A DNA stretch of 64,000 nucleotides from Hermatobates lingyangjiaoensis (GCA_026182355.1 JAPFBL010000256.1:558001-622000); one strand, 5' to 3'. Numbered from the stretch's first letter, positions 32,906 to 45,970 are shown. The notes: generated by a model from the sequence alone, not told the origin. Program-made: numbers and translations.

Positions 32906-34180
32906 TTATACCCCGATTGAGATACCCCTGCGTTAGATTATAGCAAATGTTTTCCTAATAACAACTAAACCAATGCAGAACAAAAGAAAGGTTTTGCAAA
33001 TCAATTGCAGCTTCTTACAAATCAATTTCACCTCTTTGTCAATTATTTTCACCGAATCACAAATTTAAGTACACTCTTATACAAATTAAAATAATCACTT
33101 TGCAAGTATAATAAAACTTTATGAAATTTAAATTCGCCCTTTTGAATGTCAGAATCAACGGTCTAGAAATTTCTGGAAATAAACTCCATTATTTCCATAA
33201 ACTCCATATATATATATATATATGTCCTGAAGATATTACGCCCTAAATTGGATATGATCATTTATGATTACATATGATAATTGAATATGATAATCCCTGA
33301 TCATTTGTATACAGTGAAATCAGAAATGAAATTTATTATTTATTAAGTACCCTGAGTTATACATTTACAAAATAAGTAGAGTTATCTAAATCTTTATTGA
33401 TGATTCAAAAAGAAGTCTAGGTAATAAACAAGAAAACGTTAAATTGATATAACTTTTATAATGGAAATATTAGAATTTATAACTAAAATTAGAAAAACAT
33501 ATGTCATATGTTTAATATTAACTGCTTCATCACTGTTTTAGAATAAAAGTAACATAATAGCATTGAAAGTCAAAATACACTGCGAGCTGAAGTAAATATA
33601 AAAATATAAAATTAATATAAAATAGAAGTAAATTGGTAAAAATAGACTTGCAAGAAAATGACTACAAAGTGATATTAAAGCTTACATATGCATGCAATCT
33701 CGTGACATCAAGAGATACAATTTATTCTATCACATTTGTATTTGGGATGAAGAAACTATTATTCGATTCCTAAGATTCACTGTGTTCCCTTCAGTAGGGG
33801 TAATAACAAATTACATTGAGAAATACATTAACTGTCTTATTTAATCTATCTCTGTTGAAGTTATTGAGTTAGTCAGAACATTGCCTTGTTTTGTAATGTC
33901 TGGCTGAGACCAAAGCGACGAATTCAACTCGTTGGTTCGAGTCAGACTGTTTGTGCATTTGCAATTCAACTTGCTTAACATCTGTATGTCTAAAAGCATA
34001 CTTGTTTTTCATCATAATTTGAGTTCATTAATACGCTTGTAAATATTCATTATGTAAACTACTAGATAAGAAGTTACTTACAAAAATACTATTTTTTGCA
34101 TTGTTCTTAGTTAAAACAACTGAATTGGAAAGTTCGCACGGTGTTCAATAAAAAAACCCTTGATTTTTTTTTTATTATTT
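32906..34180. other. No recognised feature
   Basis: AT-rich sequence with a short TA run near 33210. Confidence 0.4.
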
Positions 34181-34185
34181 AAACC

Positions 34186-34482
34186 GATCACCTAGCGAGT
34201 GATAACATCAGCCGTTTACCGGCTTTTTGCTTGATCAGTGATTCTACAGATTCTACATTAGGAGTCCTAAATTTTGCCTAACTCAAGTACATTTCGAGTA
34301 GGGACTTTTAACAAGTACCTGACATTGTACAAGGCTCCGGGACCGACGGCTTAACATCCTTTCCGAGGGACGACTTACTCAAATTGATTCACCTCCCGTG
34401 TGAATAAATTGAGAACCAGGTGGGGATCGAACTCTGGACTACCAGCCCAGAGCCTCAGATAACAACTGAGCTAGTTTGCCTC
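34186..34482 (-). mobile_element. tRNA-derived SINE, copy 2
   Basis: Same body as copy 1 (ends AAACCGATCACCTAGC). The tRNA head is decayed: box B reads AGTTCGATCCC on minus and box A is CTAGCTCAGTTG. Confidence 0.75.
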
Positions 34483-34489
34483 TCTAACT

Positions 34490-35028
34490 GAACTTTAATA
34501 AGCTATTATTATATCAACATGATTGTACATCGTTAATTTTTCAAAGAAGTTTCAATCATTTTCTGAAGGAGGTTTAACTAATACCGATAAATAAACGTTA
34601 AAATGCTTTGGAGTTAATTGATTTGCTGGTCATTTGAAATTGATGAACAATATTAAAATGAATAGCAACATGATTTCTCAGCTCATGTGAAGACAAAAAC
34701 AGTCTTAGTTAAAATTACATACAATAACAATTTTAAATTATCAGTCATGTTTACACCAAGAAGTAATCAAGCACGAACATTTTAGTACTTACCAGACGCA
34801 GAATTTGACTCTCAATCATGTATTATAAAATACGTGATTATCTATCTATCACAATTCAAAACGTTAACTCTGAAAAACAATTATTAGGTGTAGATCTTAT
34901 CCAAAATAAAAAAAAGTCAACATTTAATTGGTAGTTACGACTACATTACTTACTTGCTGAATTTGTCAAAGGTTGGGTTACTATTCAAGGAAAAATTTAC
35001 ACATTTTTGCTAAATTTTCAAAGTAATA
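34490..35028. other. No recognised feature
   Basis: No supported gene or repeat. Confidence 0.4.
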
Positions 35029-35035
35029 TATATAA

Positions 35036-35160
35036 AGATTTCACATAAACACGTGAAATAACAATCAATGATCAAACCACAATAAGAAAATGGGAAAACA
35101 AGACTAAAATCTTTCAACCGTAACAAGCGGTCTTCGTCAGAGTCAAAAACCCAACTCAGT
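35036..35160 (-). repeat. Family A solo left half
   Basis: Starts with the terminal hairpin TTTCACATAAACACGTGAAA and runs through to ACCCAACT. The right arm is absent. Confidence 0.75.
35105..35140 (-). ncRNA. Hammerhead-like motif, family A half-element
   Basis: The minus strand reads CTGACGA, stem II ACCG/CGGT with loop CTTGTTA, GAA, stem III AGATTT, T; stem I GACT/AGTC. Confidence 0.65.
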
Positions 35161-35162
35161 TT

Positions 35163-35490
35163 GAGTTCACCCAACGTCGAGTGAATAAAGACCTTTGTGT
35201 CCAGGTATCCTGGCATTTGACTCGTCTAACCAAGCCTTCCTGTAATATTTTATACTTGTTTAACAAGAAAATAAAGAAAAATTATTTTATTAAAATAATA
35301 AAAAGCTAACAAATTTCATACCCGAAGGAGTTTTTAAGGTCGTAACTGTTTTTCAATACTGTTTTCAATTGTAATATTTTCAAATTAAAAATAAATGTAT
35401 TTCAAATTTTTCAAAACTTATTTCTTAATGGGGTTAAAAATTTATTATATTTATTTGCATAACCAGTTAATTTAATTTTTACATTTCTTT
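35163..35490 (+). repeat. Dispersed repeat, copy 1 (partner at 44.5 kb)
   Basis: GTGAATAAAGACCTTTGTG, CAGGTATCCTGGCATTTGAC, then AAGAAAATAAAGAAAAATTA and GGAGTTTTTAAGGTCGTAAC. The same blocks occur at 44505-44575 and 44798-45020, where about 200 extra bases separate them. Confidence 0.7.
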
Positions 35491-35999
35491 TTTATATATT
35501 TATTTACACGTTTTTGTTAGCAGTATAATACATTATGAATTAAGTGCAGTATATTTTTTCTATGCAGCAATATATAAATAATGCACTCAATACATTTAAA
35601 TTAAATGTAAAAATAAATTATTAATGCTGTGCTGAATAATAATTGGACTGGATTTTGTGGTTGGTGATACTAAAAATAATGGCCATGTGTTTGAATCGAC
35701 CAACGGCCAACGAATATATCCGCGCACTATAGTGCACGTTGTAACTTGCAGTTCCAGACCAGAGGCCTTCTACTGCTTGAATACTGTGGTACTATAACTT
35801 GGACTGTCAGTAATTAATGTCAGATATTAAATTAGTCTGTACAGTAATGACGTCGTATTCGCGGTCATGTGGTCTTGTTAGTCATGGTTTTCAATGTTTT
35901 TAGTCATTAGTTGGAATGGTAGTCAAATAGTCAGTGGATGAAGTAATTATTCAGTGAGGTTGAGGAAGGTTGGTGACAGGATTTAGAGTTTGTGTACAT

Positions 36000-36110
36000 G
36001 TAAACCTGAAGGAGAACACCAAGTGCTTGAAACACGCTGTTCGTTTTCATATTAAACTTTTTTCGTGTGCAGACGTAATTTTTTGAAATTCCGCAATAGT
36101 CATTTTTTTT
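36000..36110 (+). repeat. Family B solo right half
   Basis: AACCTGAAGGAGAACACC (A9 changed to G), stem II with one mismatch, GAAACACGC, then the family end CATATTAAACTTTTTTCG...GCAGACGTAATTTT. The motif at 36006-36038 is decayed at one core base and in stem III. Confidence 0.6.
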
Positions 36111-36356
36111 TATGCAATATCACTGACGAACTGAGAGCTTTCATATACCTAGTTTCTTTATGTAGTTTCAGTTTCATTTGGAATTCATCAGAATAAGGTG
36201 TTTTCTTTAGTCTTCAAAGGGGTTAAATATACTTGACTAAATAGTTGACAAGAGCATTTTAAGATTTGATATTGATTTCTTTTTTTTTTTTTGTATAATT
36301 GAAAGACTGATGTTGGCCAGCGTGGTTTACTAAGGGCGGCAATAGAAAGGAGACTG

Positions 36357-36372
36357 TGGGGGGGGGGGGGGG
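36357..36372. repeat. Poly(G) run
   Basis: G homopolymer; possible quadruplex former. Confidence 0.85.
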
Positions 36373-36740
36373 TTACAGGTTATCAAGATGTGCGTCTGAT
36401 GTGTTTGTTATCAGACCTGCACCTTCCCAACAAGCCGCCTTAATATCCCTTGATTACACTTTTAACGAACCCCAGCAGTCCTCCATCTTTTATTTCCACC
36501 CTGTAATCATCCCTGCCTCTGCCTCCCAACCCAAACATATTCAGTGGCCAAACCACAAATGCTCCTATTACATGCAACTGCTAAAATATTTCAACAGATG
36601 CTTCTATAATACATAGAACATTAGTATTATTTCAACTACTATTTCCTTTTTACAGATATATCTTATTTTAAAGTAATATTCATTATATTTATTTTTGACC
36701 ATAATAGTTCTGTTTTAAAGAACTTACTTCAATGTCTATG

Positions 36741-37078
36741 GTAGTAGTAGGCAATAATGTAGGTTGCAGTAGCTGTCCAACAAGGGATCACACATAGACT
36801 AAAAATTGGGCAATTTTTGATACGACGCAATGAAGATCGATTCCACATTGGGAGTCCGAAATTTTTCCTACCTCTAGTGTATTTAAAGTTTGGGATTATT
36901 TAACAAATACCTCGAATCGCACAGGCTCGGAACTGACGGCTAAACGTCCTCTCCGAGGGATGATGCGCTCAAATTTATTCACCTCCCACGTGAATAAATC
37001 GAGGGCCAGGTGGGGATCGAACCCCAGACCTACCAGTTCAGAGGCGAGTACATTAACCACTGTGCCAACCTGGACCCC
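36741..37078 (-). mobile_element. tRNA-derived SINE, copy 3 (alternative 3' end)
   Basis: Best-preserved head in the window: on minus GGGTCCAGGTTGGCACAGTG (box A), box B GGTTCGATCCC, and acceptor strands that pair. The body is shared with copies 1 and 2, but the far end (TAGTAGTAGGCAATAATG...CAGTAGCTGTCC on plus) is shared only with the copy at 61.9 kb. This suggests two subfamilies. Confidence 0.8.
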
Positions 37079-37084
37079 AAAGTC

Positions 37085-37830
37085 AATACTTTTTCTTTTT
37101 GCAACACGATATTTTTGAAACTTCCTGGATCTAAGTTTGAAAAAAGTTAAACGAATATCAGAGCACAGGAGATATTTCATCGTTCATGAATGGTTTTCCA
37201 AATAAATTGGAATGGTTTCCATTTCGAATGGAAATATGACTTGTTGACCAGTAATGGATGTGAAAAAAATTATAGTGAAAGTTACAGAAATAAGAAAGTT
37301 GGAAGTATTATTTTCTATTAATATTAAAATCTTTTAATAAATGTTATTTGTATAAAAACTGTAAGGTCTATCTTGGGGAATATTTTAACTTTATTATAAG
37401 CAAAGTAAATTAATATAGAAAAAATGTCATTATTTTAATGGATTTTTTTCTTTTGAGGTTTTCTGAAGCATTACTTCTGTTTATCAGATTCTGTTTGGGT
37501 CTACATTTCGATATTGACTTTTAACAATGCTCATATTGGGGTCCCTAAGACAAAAAAAAGTAGGTTTCACAAATTGGTTTTTCTTGGTCTTTCTGTGTGT
37601 GTATGTGTGCAAACGGAATATCTTAGCAGACAAGAGGGTTATAATCCCTGAATTTTATATTTCAGTTATTCTTGATATCATGCAAATATTGGATATATGA
37701 GGTAGTTTATTCAATTGTATTTGTTTATTTTTAATTTCTATTTTATTTTTTGCATTACAGTATAAAGCTGCTCATTTGATTTTGGTCAAAATATCTGTTA
37801 ATATGTAGCTTTTTTGTTGATTCATGCATA
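37085..37830. other. No recognised feature
   Basis: AT-rich sequence, no supported gene. Confidence 0.4.
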
Positions 37831-37837
37831 TAAACAG

Positions 37838-37965
37838 AAAGGTAGGACTCCGTAGTTCTAGTTGATCAGTTCTTGTTGAAGATGGGTGACGCCCGAAACC
37901 GGTCTAAGAACTTCAGCAGCAGGGTACGAGGTAAGACGGATTTCTATAATTTTAATATTAATTTT
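37838..37965 (+). repeat. Family I repeat, copy 1
   Basis: CAGAAAGGTAGGACTCCGTA, then TTGAAGA, stem II GGGT/GCCC with loop GAC, GAAACCGGTC, and downstream CGAGGTAAGACGG. The motif resembles a hammerhead with stem III ACCGGT and C as the cleavage base, but C3 is T in all three copies (also 47.1 and 49.7 kb). Confidence 0.65.
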
Positions 37966-38630
37966 TTGTTGATATTTAGTACAGTATGCTATGGAGTATA
38001 TACATGGAGTATGATCTATGAAAAAATGATCTTTTAGTGTAAAAACAACTACAACCTATTTCAGGTCTAGAGTTAAACAAAGATTTAACCTATTATAATT
38101 AGGTTCATAAGGCTATTATCAATATATTGATAATAAACATTAAATTTGATTCAGTTAGTTAATCTGAGAGAAAGATATGTGAAAGAACAATTCAACAGTA
38201 GATTTAAAGAACACAAAAATATTTGAAGATAAATTAATGAGAACTATTACAAGGAGTTAATATTTAAAATTATTTATCTTAATAGAAACATAAATCTAAT
38301 TTATTGAATTTCACGTGTGGTTTACAAAAAAGTGTTCAAAGTGGCTGATAAAATTATAAGTCAATTGTAACTTGAACATTAATAATTTTGAGTCAATATA
38401 TAGTTAGCAGTATTTATAGCTTAATTGAAAGTTCCAAAACTTAAATATATTGAGAACATCAGGATTAGGGATAAGAGTAGCCCAATGTTCTTAAATATTG
38501 GGCTACTCTGTAGCCCAACTGTAAGTATGGCTTGCATACTTGTCTCTGAACTTGCAGGAATAAGTTGCAGAATAAGTTCCAGGCCTCTGAAACTTACTTG
38601 CATCCAGGAATATGCATGCAGATATTGAAA

Positions 38631-38750
38631 AAATCTGAGCATGTTGTCTCTCGTAGAGGACGTTAAACCGTCGTTCTCCAGCCTCACCTGTATAAATATA
38701 TTTGAGTTGGGCAAACATTGAGACTTCCAATGCAGAATCATTAAGGATGC
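38631..38750 (+). mobile_element. tRNA-derived SINE body fragment, plus strand
   Basis: CTGAGCATGTTGTCTCTCGT, GAGGACGTTAAACCGTCG and CTTCCAATGCAGAATC match the SINE body in order, without the tRNA head and tail. Confidence 0.55.
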
Positions 38751-38829
38751 ACACGGCCAATGCTTGGCCTACGTGTGTTCCCTTGTGGGACTACAACTGC
38801 AACCTAACCTAGGAGGAGACAGAATATTT

Positions 38830-40515
38830 TCTTCACAAGTCAGAGTCAGAAATATAGCCTTCTAGAAAACGAAAAAAAAAACATCAGGACTACAATAACC
38901 CGCAAACAAATTTATTAAAAATTAGAAATTATATAAATAACTAGAATCAGAAAGAAATAGAGGAACACAAAAACTGTAAGTGTACTCAGATATAACAAAG
39001 AAATATAATCTAAGGGAAAAAACCTCTTTTGAGTAAGGCAGGTAACCAGTAAGTTCCAACCAACTCACTGAAAATAGTAAGTCCCACTATGATTTTGTTT
39101 CTTTGTATATGCCCATTTTCTATTTTCTATTTTTCATACTTTTCCGTCAAATATGAGACACGTAATATTTATATCTTCTTTTTGTCTATTATATGGCAGA
39201 ATATTTGATTTTTTTAGTATTTTTGTATTAACTTAGCTATTATTATTCATTGGTGTTAAAAAATAACTTCTTCATTGAAAAATACTACAAACTTTCCACT
39301 GCATAAAACATCTCGTTTCATATCATCAAAGAAATTAGAGGTTGCAAACGAATACTCAGTCTGTCAAATCAAAACTGTTGGCAATTGTGTCAAATAAACT
39401 GAAAACTTTTCAAATGTTACTTCGTTTTTGCAAAAATTAATACGCTTATTATCCAGCTTTAACAAAAAAATGTTTTATCTGACTAATAGAGTCGGTGTTT
39501 CTGATTCCACCATGGTTAATCTGTTTATTCAAAAGATTTAACTTCACAAAAAGAAATGTCCGATTACAAAAGAAAAGAATCAAGTATTTCATATCAAAAA
39601 TTTATTAAAATAATTACAAAAAAGAAACCAAAATAAACATACAGTTTAAGCTAAACATTTATTGTTAAATAAAAAATTTTTGTTAAATTTATAAAAGAAA
39701 TATTCATCATGTGGTTGATTGAAGGTTGTTTTCATGATGGATATTTGATGATAGATGATGGAGATTTGATGTTTCATATATGTTTACGAAATCTGCATGT
39801 ACATGTGAGAAGTGCATAGTCATTTTCGTGATCATGGTACAGTTAGAGAAGTTTGGTGCATCATAGTGAAATGAACTTAATAGGTTATGAGTAGCTAAAT
39901 ACTTTCTTCCCAGTAACATGCATTCACTTTGTTGTGTTCAAAGGGTAGTTGCATATGACTGGGTAGTTTATCTCTCATGTCAGGAACTAATTAAGAATAC
40001 ACAGCTGGGTAGTACTTCTACCCAGCATTGGTGGAAAGCCTGTTCGATCGTTTTCCGGTTGTAGTATTTCTTTCCACCAAGCAAAGAAAAACTTCTTAAA
40101 TCTTTTCAAACCTTTTCATCCTTGTTGGTTCTTTTTTCACGCACTGGTTTGTACCTATGCGTTAAATCCACTTCATCCTTCATTGGCTTGCCAGCCTTTC
40201 TTCCCTATCAGATTAAGAACCTCATTTCTCCTTCAATGATTTTTAATACTATTGTATTGTAATGTATTTAATACTAATTATTAAATCTCGAGATTTTCGA
40301 TGTATCATTTTATGGAAGCTGAGAAATAGACAACTGATATCTCTTCAAATATTACAAAGTTCCAATAAGTAAAGTATTAGTTGTACCAGAAACAGCAGAA
40401 AATATAGTGAGCTATCTTTGTAAGTAGGAAAATAATAATAATTTTTCTGATATATTAACTTATTTTTTCTAAGCATTAAGGGCACAAATGATGCCCCCTT
40501 CATTGCAAATGTAGC
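38830..40515. other. No recognised feature
   Basis: AT-rich sequence; no gene supported. Confidence 0.4.
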
Positions 40516-40526
40516 TTAATTTAGAC

Positions 40527-40955
40527 CAGTGTTTCCCAAACCTTTTCGAGTGACCGCCCCCTTAGGTCCATAAACCTATAACTCAACACCCTTGAATAAT
40601 AATCAAATTCCTAAACTAAATAACCAAATGATTAATATTTTAATAATTAAATTAAAATAATTACTAACCGAATATTTATTTAGAATCCAATAGATGTATT
40701 GTTTCATGGCATATTTATGCAAAAGAATAAATACACAATAAAAGAAACTTAGGTGAGATATATTTTTAACATAAAAATAAATTATCAAAAGAAATAATTT
40801 TAAGAAACCGTTTCCTAGAAGTTTACATGTCGTGTTTTCACTTAAATTTAGAAATTATATTGTATGAACATTTTCAATTTATGAAAATAGAATCTCTGCT
40901 CCTTTTTGCATTACCGCCCTCTGATATCAAAGTGTTTCCACTTTGGGAAACACTG
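40527..40955. mobile_element. hAT-type MITE
   Basis: Terminal inverted repeats CAGTGTTTCCCAAACC and (minus) CAGTGTTTCCCAAAG bound a 429-bp non-coding element. Flanks ATTTAGAC (40519-40526) and ATTTAAAC (40956-40963) form an 8-bp target duplication with one difference. TIR sequence and 8-bp duplication are hallmarks of the hAT superfamily. Confidence 0.88.
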
Positions 40956-41000
40956 ATTTAAACTAAGTTGAAACAGTAGGCTCTTGTAGTTGTTGTTGTT

Positions 41001-41258
41001 TTAACCGATCCCCTAGCCGGTGATAACGTCAGTTGTTTACCGGCTTTTTGTTTGATCGGTGATTTTACAAATTCTACATTAGAAGTCCTAAATTTTGCTT
41101 AACTCAAATGCATTTCGAGTAGGGTTATTTAACGAGTACCTGACATCGTACAGGCTCGTTACCCTCTTCGAGGGACGACGTACTCAGATTTATTCATCTC
41201 CCTCGTCAATAAATTGAGGGCCAGGTGAGGATCGAACCCTGGACTACCAGCCCAGAGG
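41001..41258 (-). mobile_element. tRNA-derived SINE, head-truncated
   Basis: Tail TTAACCGATCCCCTAGCCGG and the body are present. Box B reads GGTTCGATCC on minus. The copy stops at GCCCAGAGGG before box A. Confidence 0.75.
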
Positions 41259-41408
41259 GACACCTTTTTTTCTTTTCAAACTTTTTAAAAATTTTTTGAA
41301 AATAATTTAAACAATTGAAAAGTATATGTTTTGTTGAAATACTAATTTCAAACAAGTAGGAAGCCCCATAACTAGTAATAAACATCATATTATTATAAAA
41401 ATCAGTGT

Positions 41409-41517
41409 ATTCGTGAATCGGTGATGTAAGCACCAAAACCGGTTTGTCACGTTGTGCATCTTCAAGTAAACTTGTAGCCAAACCGGTCGGCTGGATAAAA
41501 CACCGATTTACGTGGTA
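41409..41517. repeat. Small palindrome with decayed hammerhead-like motif
   Basis: Ends CGTGAATCGGTG and CACCGATTTACG are inverted. The minus strand 41437-41466 reads TTGAAGA, T, stem II GCAC/GTGaC, then AAACCGGTT. Core bases C3 and G12 are changed. The stem III palindrome ACCGGT links it to family I. Confidence 0.5.
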
Positions 41518-41519
41518 TG

Positions 41520-42850
41520 ACGGCTTTTTATAATAATATAATGTTTACTAACCTCTGTGATATTAGCAATTTGCATGTATTTAATATCAAACAATCGATG
41601 TTGTATCTTTGTAGTGCTTTATTTTTGTAATTGGTATCTTTGTAATTGGTTTGCTCTGTAGTGGTCACCTCGTGATGCAATCCACGACATCTGATATTAA
41701 ACAACACAGTTTGTTTTTTACAATGTTATTGTAATCCAATGATTCCGATCTAATAATCCAATCAAATATGATTCAATGATTTGTAATCTTTGTCAAACCA
41801 CGATTACGAATCATTGAAATGACAAACTAATGATTTAGTTTTGATGACACTTAATAACCTGCTCACTGTTATAGCACATTGATTCAAGAAAAGCCTACCC
41901 TTTATTTCCATAGTATTTTTGTTTCACTATATTTTTGAAAATTGTTATGAAAATTTCAAAAGCTTCAATTTGAAATACATATTGAAACCGTTTTGAGAAA
42001 AGTATGCAGAAAGGGAGAGAAAGTAATAAACGAAAAAGGAGGCTGAACCTCTAGGAATGTTAAGTTCTTCGGACTTGCATGGAATTTCAACTTCTGCATC
42101 TGTGTTTATAAAACAGCAAGTTATCAACATATTTGATTACTCACAAGGCTCCAACATTCTTAAAGTTTTACAGAGACTTTTAGTTACAAATTGTAGGCGT
42201 CTGTCAAAAGTACAACAGTCATAATCAAAAAAATGTTTCTGTTTAAGAAATCGGCTAATTAATAACATTACTCATGAGTTTTGTTAATTCGTTTACATAT
42301 AATAAACTTAAATGTAGTTGTTCCAGTTTTTTTATATCGATGCAAATATATTTTTTGTTTTAGTTTCCATAATCATATGATGAAAAATTGCTTTTTTACA
42401 TCTGCGATAAATACTTCATTGATAACATTCATTCAATATCGAGAATATTCTCTTTCGTTATATTAATTTAATTTTTTTTCTTTAAAGTAACAAATTAAAG
42501 TAAAAAATAAAAGTACTTTTATAAATGATTCTCACTTTAATTATTTCAGAGTAGACAGTTCATTATTTTAATTCATGCAAAATTAAATAGGACCTGTTTA
42601 TCGACCCTGCCAAAGAGCTGAAGATTAAATACCTAAGACGGTGGAAGTTAGAGGAGAAAAAACTTCTTGTCACCCACTTTAGACCCTGCTCTCCGCTTTC
42701 AAGAGAAACAATATATCCTTCGGCAAATATTGTCAGTAAAATTAAACATGTAAATTAACACGCTATTAACATTTTATTTTATTAATCAACTATTGCATTT
42801 ATGCTATTATTTTTTTTAAGAAAAAAAAATATAGTTTGATGTATGTTTTT
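41520..42850. other. No recognised feature
   Basis: No supported gene or repeat. Confidence 0.4.
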
Positions 42851-42862
42851 ATCAATAAGAAG

Positions 42863-42985
42863 ATTTCACATAGAATCATGAAATAACAATCAACGTTCAA
42901 ACCACAATAAGAAATGGGAAAAAAAGACTAAGACTTTCAACCGTAACAAGCGGTCTTCGTCAGAGTCAAAAACCCAATTGAAACC
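42863..42985 (-). repeat. Family A solo left half
   Basis: AGATTTCACATAGAATCATG, then CAAACCACAATAAGAAATGG through AAAAACCCAATT. The motif at 42929-42963 (minus) keeps CTGACGA, stem II ACCG/CGGT and GAA, but its stem III has lost a base (AGTCTT). Confidence 0.65.
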
Positions 42986-42989
42986 AAAG

Positions 42990-43790
42990 ATGTAGAAACA
43001 TCATGGTGAGGGGTTGAGAGGAGTGGGAGGGAAGAGAGGTATTTCAGATAGTTTAAAGTGAAGGAAAGGTCAATAGTCCAGGGAGAAATGTTAGGGTAAA
43101 CAAAGGAGTACAGGAAGACAAAAGTAAAAAAAAACTATCCGCTAGCTGTCAACTCTCTTAGATAAGGCTCTTTATTGCCTTCGTTAGAACTGATTCAAGT
43201 ATGAACAAACCTTTAATAATGTTTATAATATTTGATCTATTAAATTTAATAAGAAGGATTCTATACTTCTCATTCTTTATTGTGGTTTGAATGTTGTATG
43301 TTTATTTTGTGTTCCTACAATTTCATACAATACTATAATTTTATTTAAAATGTATAATTCATTACAGATACAACTATATGCAATGAACGCACAAGGCCTT
43401 TATTCTGGGTGTACTTTTATAGCAAAACTACAAGATTATTATTTAAAATAGTTTGTAAATACTCCAATATTTTAATAAGTACTATTATATTTTATAAGTA
43501 TTTAAAAATTTTAATAGTATTTTTATAAGTACTATTTTATTGTATCATCATACAAGCATGTCTTGTATGATTATTGAATTAAATTAACTTTATTTGAATA
43601 GATATTTTTGTTACTTTATAGTCGAGTAAGCATATTACTAAATTAGTAAAAAAATTCAAGTAATTTATACAATTTTTATGGACTGTATTCAACCTTATCT
43701 AAAGCAAAAATATTCTTGTTTCTTCCTCTCAGTTACACTATCATTGTATCACTCCCACTCTCTTCCTCCTTCCCAGCTACATTTAATCTC
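42990..43790. other. No recognised feature
   Basis: AT-rich sequence with a purine-rich patch at 43010-43130; no gene supported. Confidence 0.4.
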
Positions 43791-43796
43791 TATATC

Positions 43797-43798
<2 letters not shown>

Positions 43799-43877
<79 letters not shown>
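43799..43877. repeat. (CT)n-(CA)n compound microsatellite
   Basis: A CT run is followed by a CA run. The Ser/Leu and Thr/His frames over it are artefacts. Confidence 0.95.
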
Positions 43878-43878
<1 letters not shown>

Positions 43879-43979
43879 TGTATAAGATTCTTGATACTAC
43901 TCGTACTTTCGTTTATTTTAGTTTAGTTACTTATGTATAGATTATTAACTATTTAATTAATGTTTGTATGTTATACTTA

Positions 43980-44098
43980 ATTGACCTTAGTCCTATAATT
44001 GCACTATTTTTCAATAACTTTGTTGTTGTACCTTGTGTGATAAGTGTGAACATAAATAAACTCCCTCATAACAGGGTTACTGTTGTGGGAAAAAAACA
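43980..44098 (+). mobile_element. Possible 3' end of a non-LTR element related to that at 22.2 kb
   Basis: ATAACAGGGTTACTGTTGTG followed by GG and an A run parallels GATGCAGGGTTACTGTGTTG followed by GG and poly(A) at 24011-24056. No coding part is visible here. Confidence 0.4.
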
Positions 44099-44241
44099 CA
44101 CGACATAGAGACACATTCTCTCTCTCTCTCAAACTCTACACCAATTTAATTTAATTTCAGCTTTGTTTCTTTTTATTTTTCACATTTTTCTCAATCACTC
44201 TCTCTTACTTTCCCTTTCTCCTTGAGTCACTCTCACTAGCG

Positions 44242-44292
<51 letters not shown>

Positions 44293-44300
44293 TCTCTCTT
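44242..44300. repeat. (CT)n microsatellite
   Basis: Pure to nearly pure CT run. Confidence 0.95.
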
Positions 44301-44499
44301 TATGTACTGGCAATACCTCAAAAGTATTAAGGGCATACTTATATCTATCTGCATTAGAGTAGTATAGCTTGCATTCGAGTAAGGGTATTTTCTATTAGTA
44401 ACTTTAACATTAAATTACAAGCAGTTGTAAGTATTTTATCAGAAACTATTTAGTATTTGCACTTTACGTAGTTAGATGATGTCTGAAATACGACAGTTA

Positions 44500-45020
44500 G
44501 ATGTCGGTTGAATAAAGACCTTCGTGCCCAGGTACCCTGGCATTTGACTCGTCTAACCAAGCCTTCATGTAATATTTAAGATTTGGGCATTGATTTTCAC
44601 TTACCTTTAATAATAGAGTTTATAAAGAAATTCCCCTTGGCTATTGACCTGCTTATTTACCCTCTGTATCTGAGTGTAAACTAAATATTAAACTAGAATT
44701 TAAACCAAACAATATCAGTGGCGTAGCAAGGGGAGGAAGGGGAGTGATCCACCCCGGGTGGCACATGCCGGGGGCGGTATTTTGAGGGTGTAAAAAAGAA
44801 AATAAAGAAAAATTATTTCATTAAAATAATAAAAAGCTAACAAATTTCATACTCGAAGGAGTTTTTAAGGTCGTAACTGTTTTTCAATTGTAATATTTTC
44901 AAATTAAAAATAAATTTATTTCAAATTTTTCAAAACTTATTTCGTAATGGGGTTGAAAATTTATTATATCTATTTACATAACTAGTTAAATTAATTTTTC
45001 CATTTTTTTTTATATTTTGA
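44500..45020 (+). repeat. Dispersed repeat, copy 2, interrupted
   Basis: Partner of 35163-35490. Its two blocks are separated by 44587-44797, which includes CAGTGGCGTAGCAAGG (44716 onward), a start that resembles DNA-transposon termini, and a GC-rich patch CCGGGGGCGGTATTTTG. No matching opposite terminus was found. Confidence 0.6.
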
Positions 45021-45029
45021 TTTATACGT

Positions 45030-45760
45030 TTTTGTTTTGAAAAATGTTTGGTTTTCTTTGATGACGACTGTATATGTATGTATACTATTACTGTAATAAA
45101 ATGAAAGTCTGAGTCCAATGACAGCAGTCTAAAATTAGTTCCTTGATTGTAATTCCAAAGAAATAAATATTTTGACGACGTTCTGGAGTTTTGAATGAAA
45201 GATTCATCTAAGAAAGATTTCATCTAATCAAAATTTGTCAAAACTTGTTGTATAGATATTTCTTATCTACAAACAGAGAAATACGTGAATGAATGACTTA
45301 ATTGAATGGGCTAATTCTAGAGATGAAGGTCAACATCCTTGAAGAATAATATCAGAACGCTGGAAAGCGTTTGAAAAAGCTAGTAGTGCAGTATAATAGA
45401 AATAACATTTTCTTTTCTTATCTTTATGATAATCCTTTTTAGCCTTCATCTCTCACTCTCCATTAAAATGTCTTACTCAAGCCCTATACTTTTACCTGCA
45501 TTTATATCTTTTTAGTTTATAAATTTCCCTCCAGCAACTCAGTAACTCTTTTTTTTTATATCCATCCCTGTCACTCTCCATGCTTTACATATATTTATAT
45601 TAAATAAGTTCGCTACCATCTCTTCCTTATCAAGTTTACAAGCTTACCAGTCTTTTAATCAGTTGTAAGATGTTCTTGCGACCAATTTCTCTATCACTCC
45701 AAGCGACTGGTATTACTTTTCAATTTTTTTTCTTTGAGCAACCAATCTCAGTATTAATCT
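45030..45760. other. No recognised feature
   Basis: No supported gene or repeat. Confidence 0.4.
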
Positions 45761-45764
45761 TTCC

Positions 45765-45909
45765 TTTCCTTTCTCTCTCTCTCTCTCTCTCATTTTGTCG
45801 CTCTCTCTCTCTCTCTCACTCGCTCCCTCTCATTCTGTCTTTCTCTCTCTCTCTTATTCTGTCTTTCTCTCTCTCTCTCTTTCATTCTGTCTTTCTCTCT
45901 CTCTCTCAT

Positions 45910-45970
<61 letters not shown>

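Noticed and set aside
33225..33260. CCTGAAGATATTACGCCC as a ribozyme start
   Set aside because: No stem II partner and no GAAA box within range.
37005..37078. Possible genuine tRNA gene
   Set aside because: Box A, box B and acceptor pairing are present, but the same head plus a 250-base body recurs in five places, so it is a SINE head.
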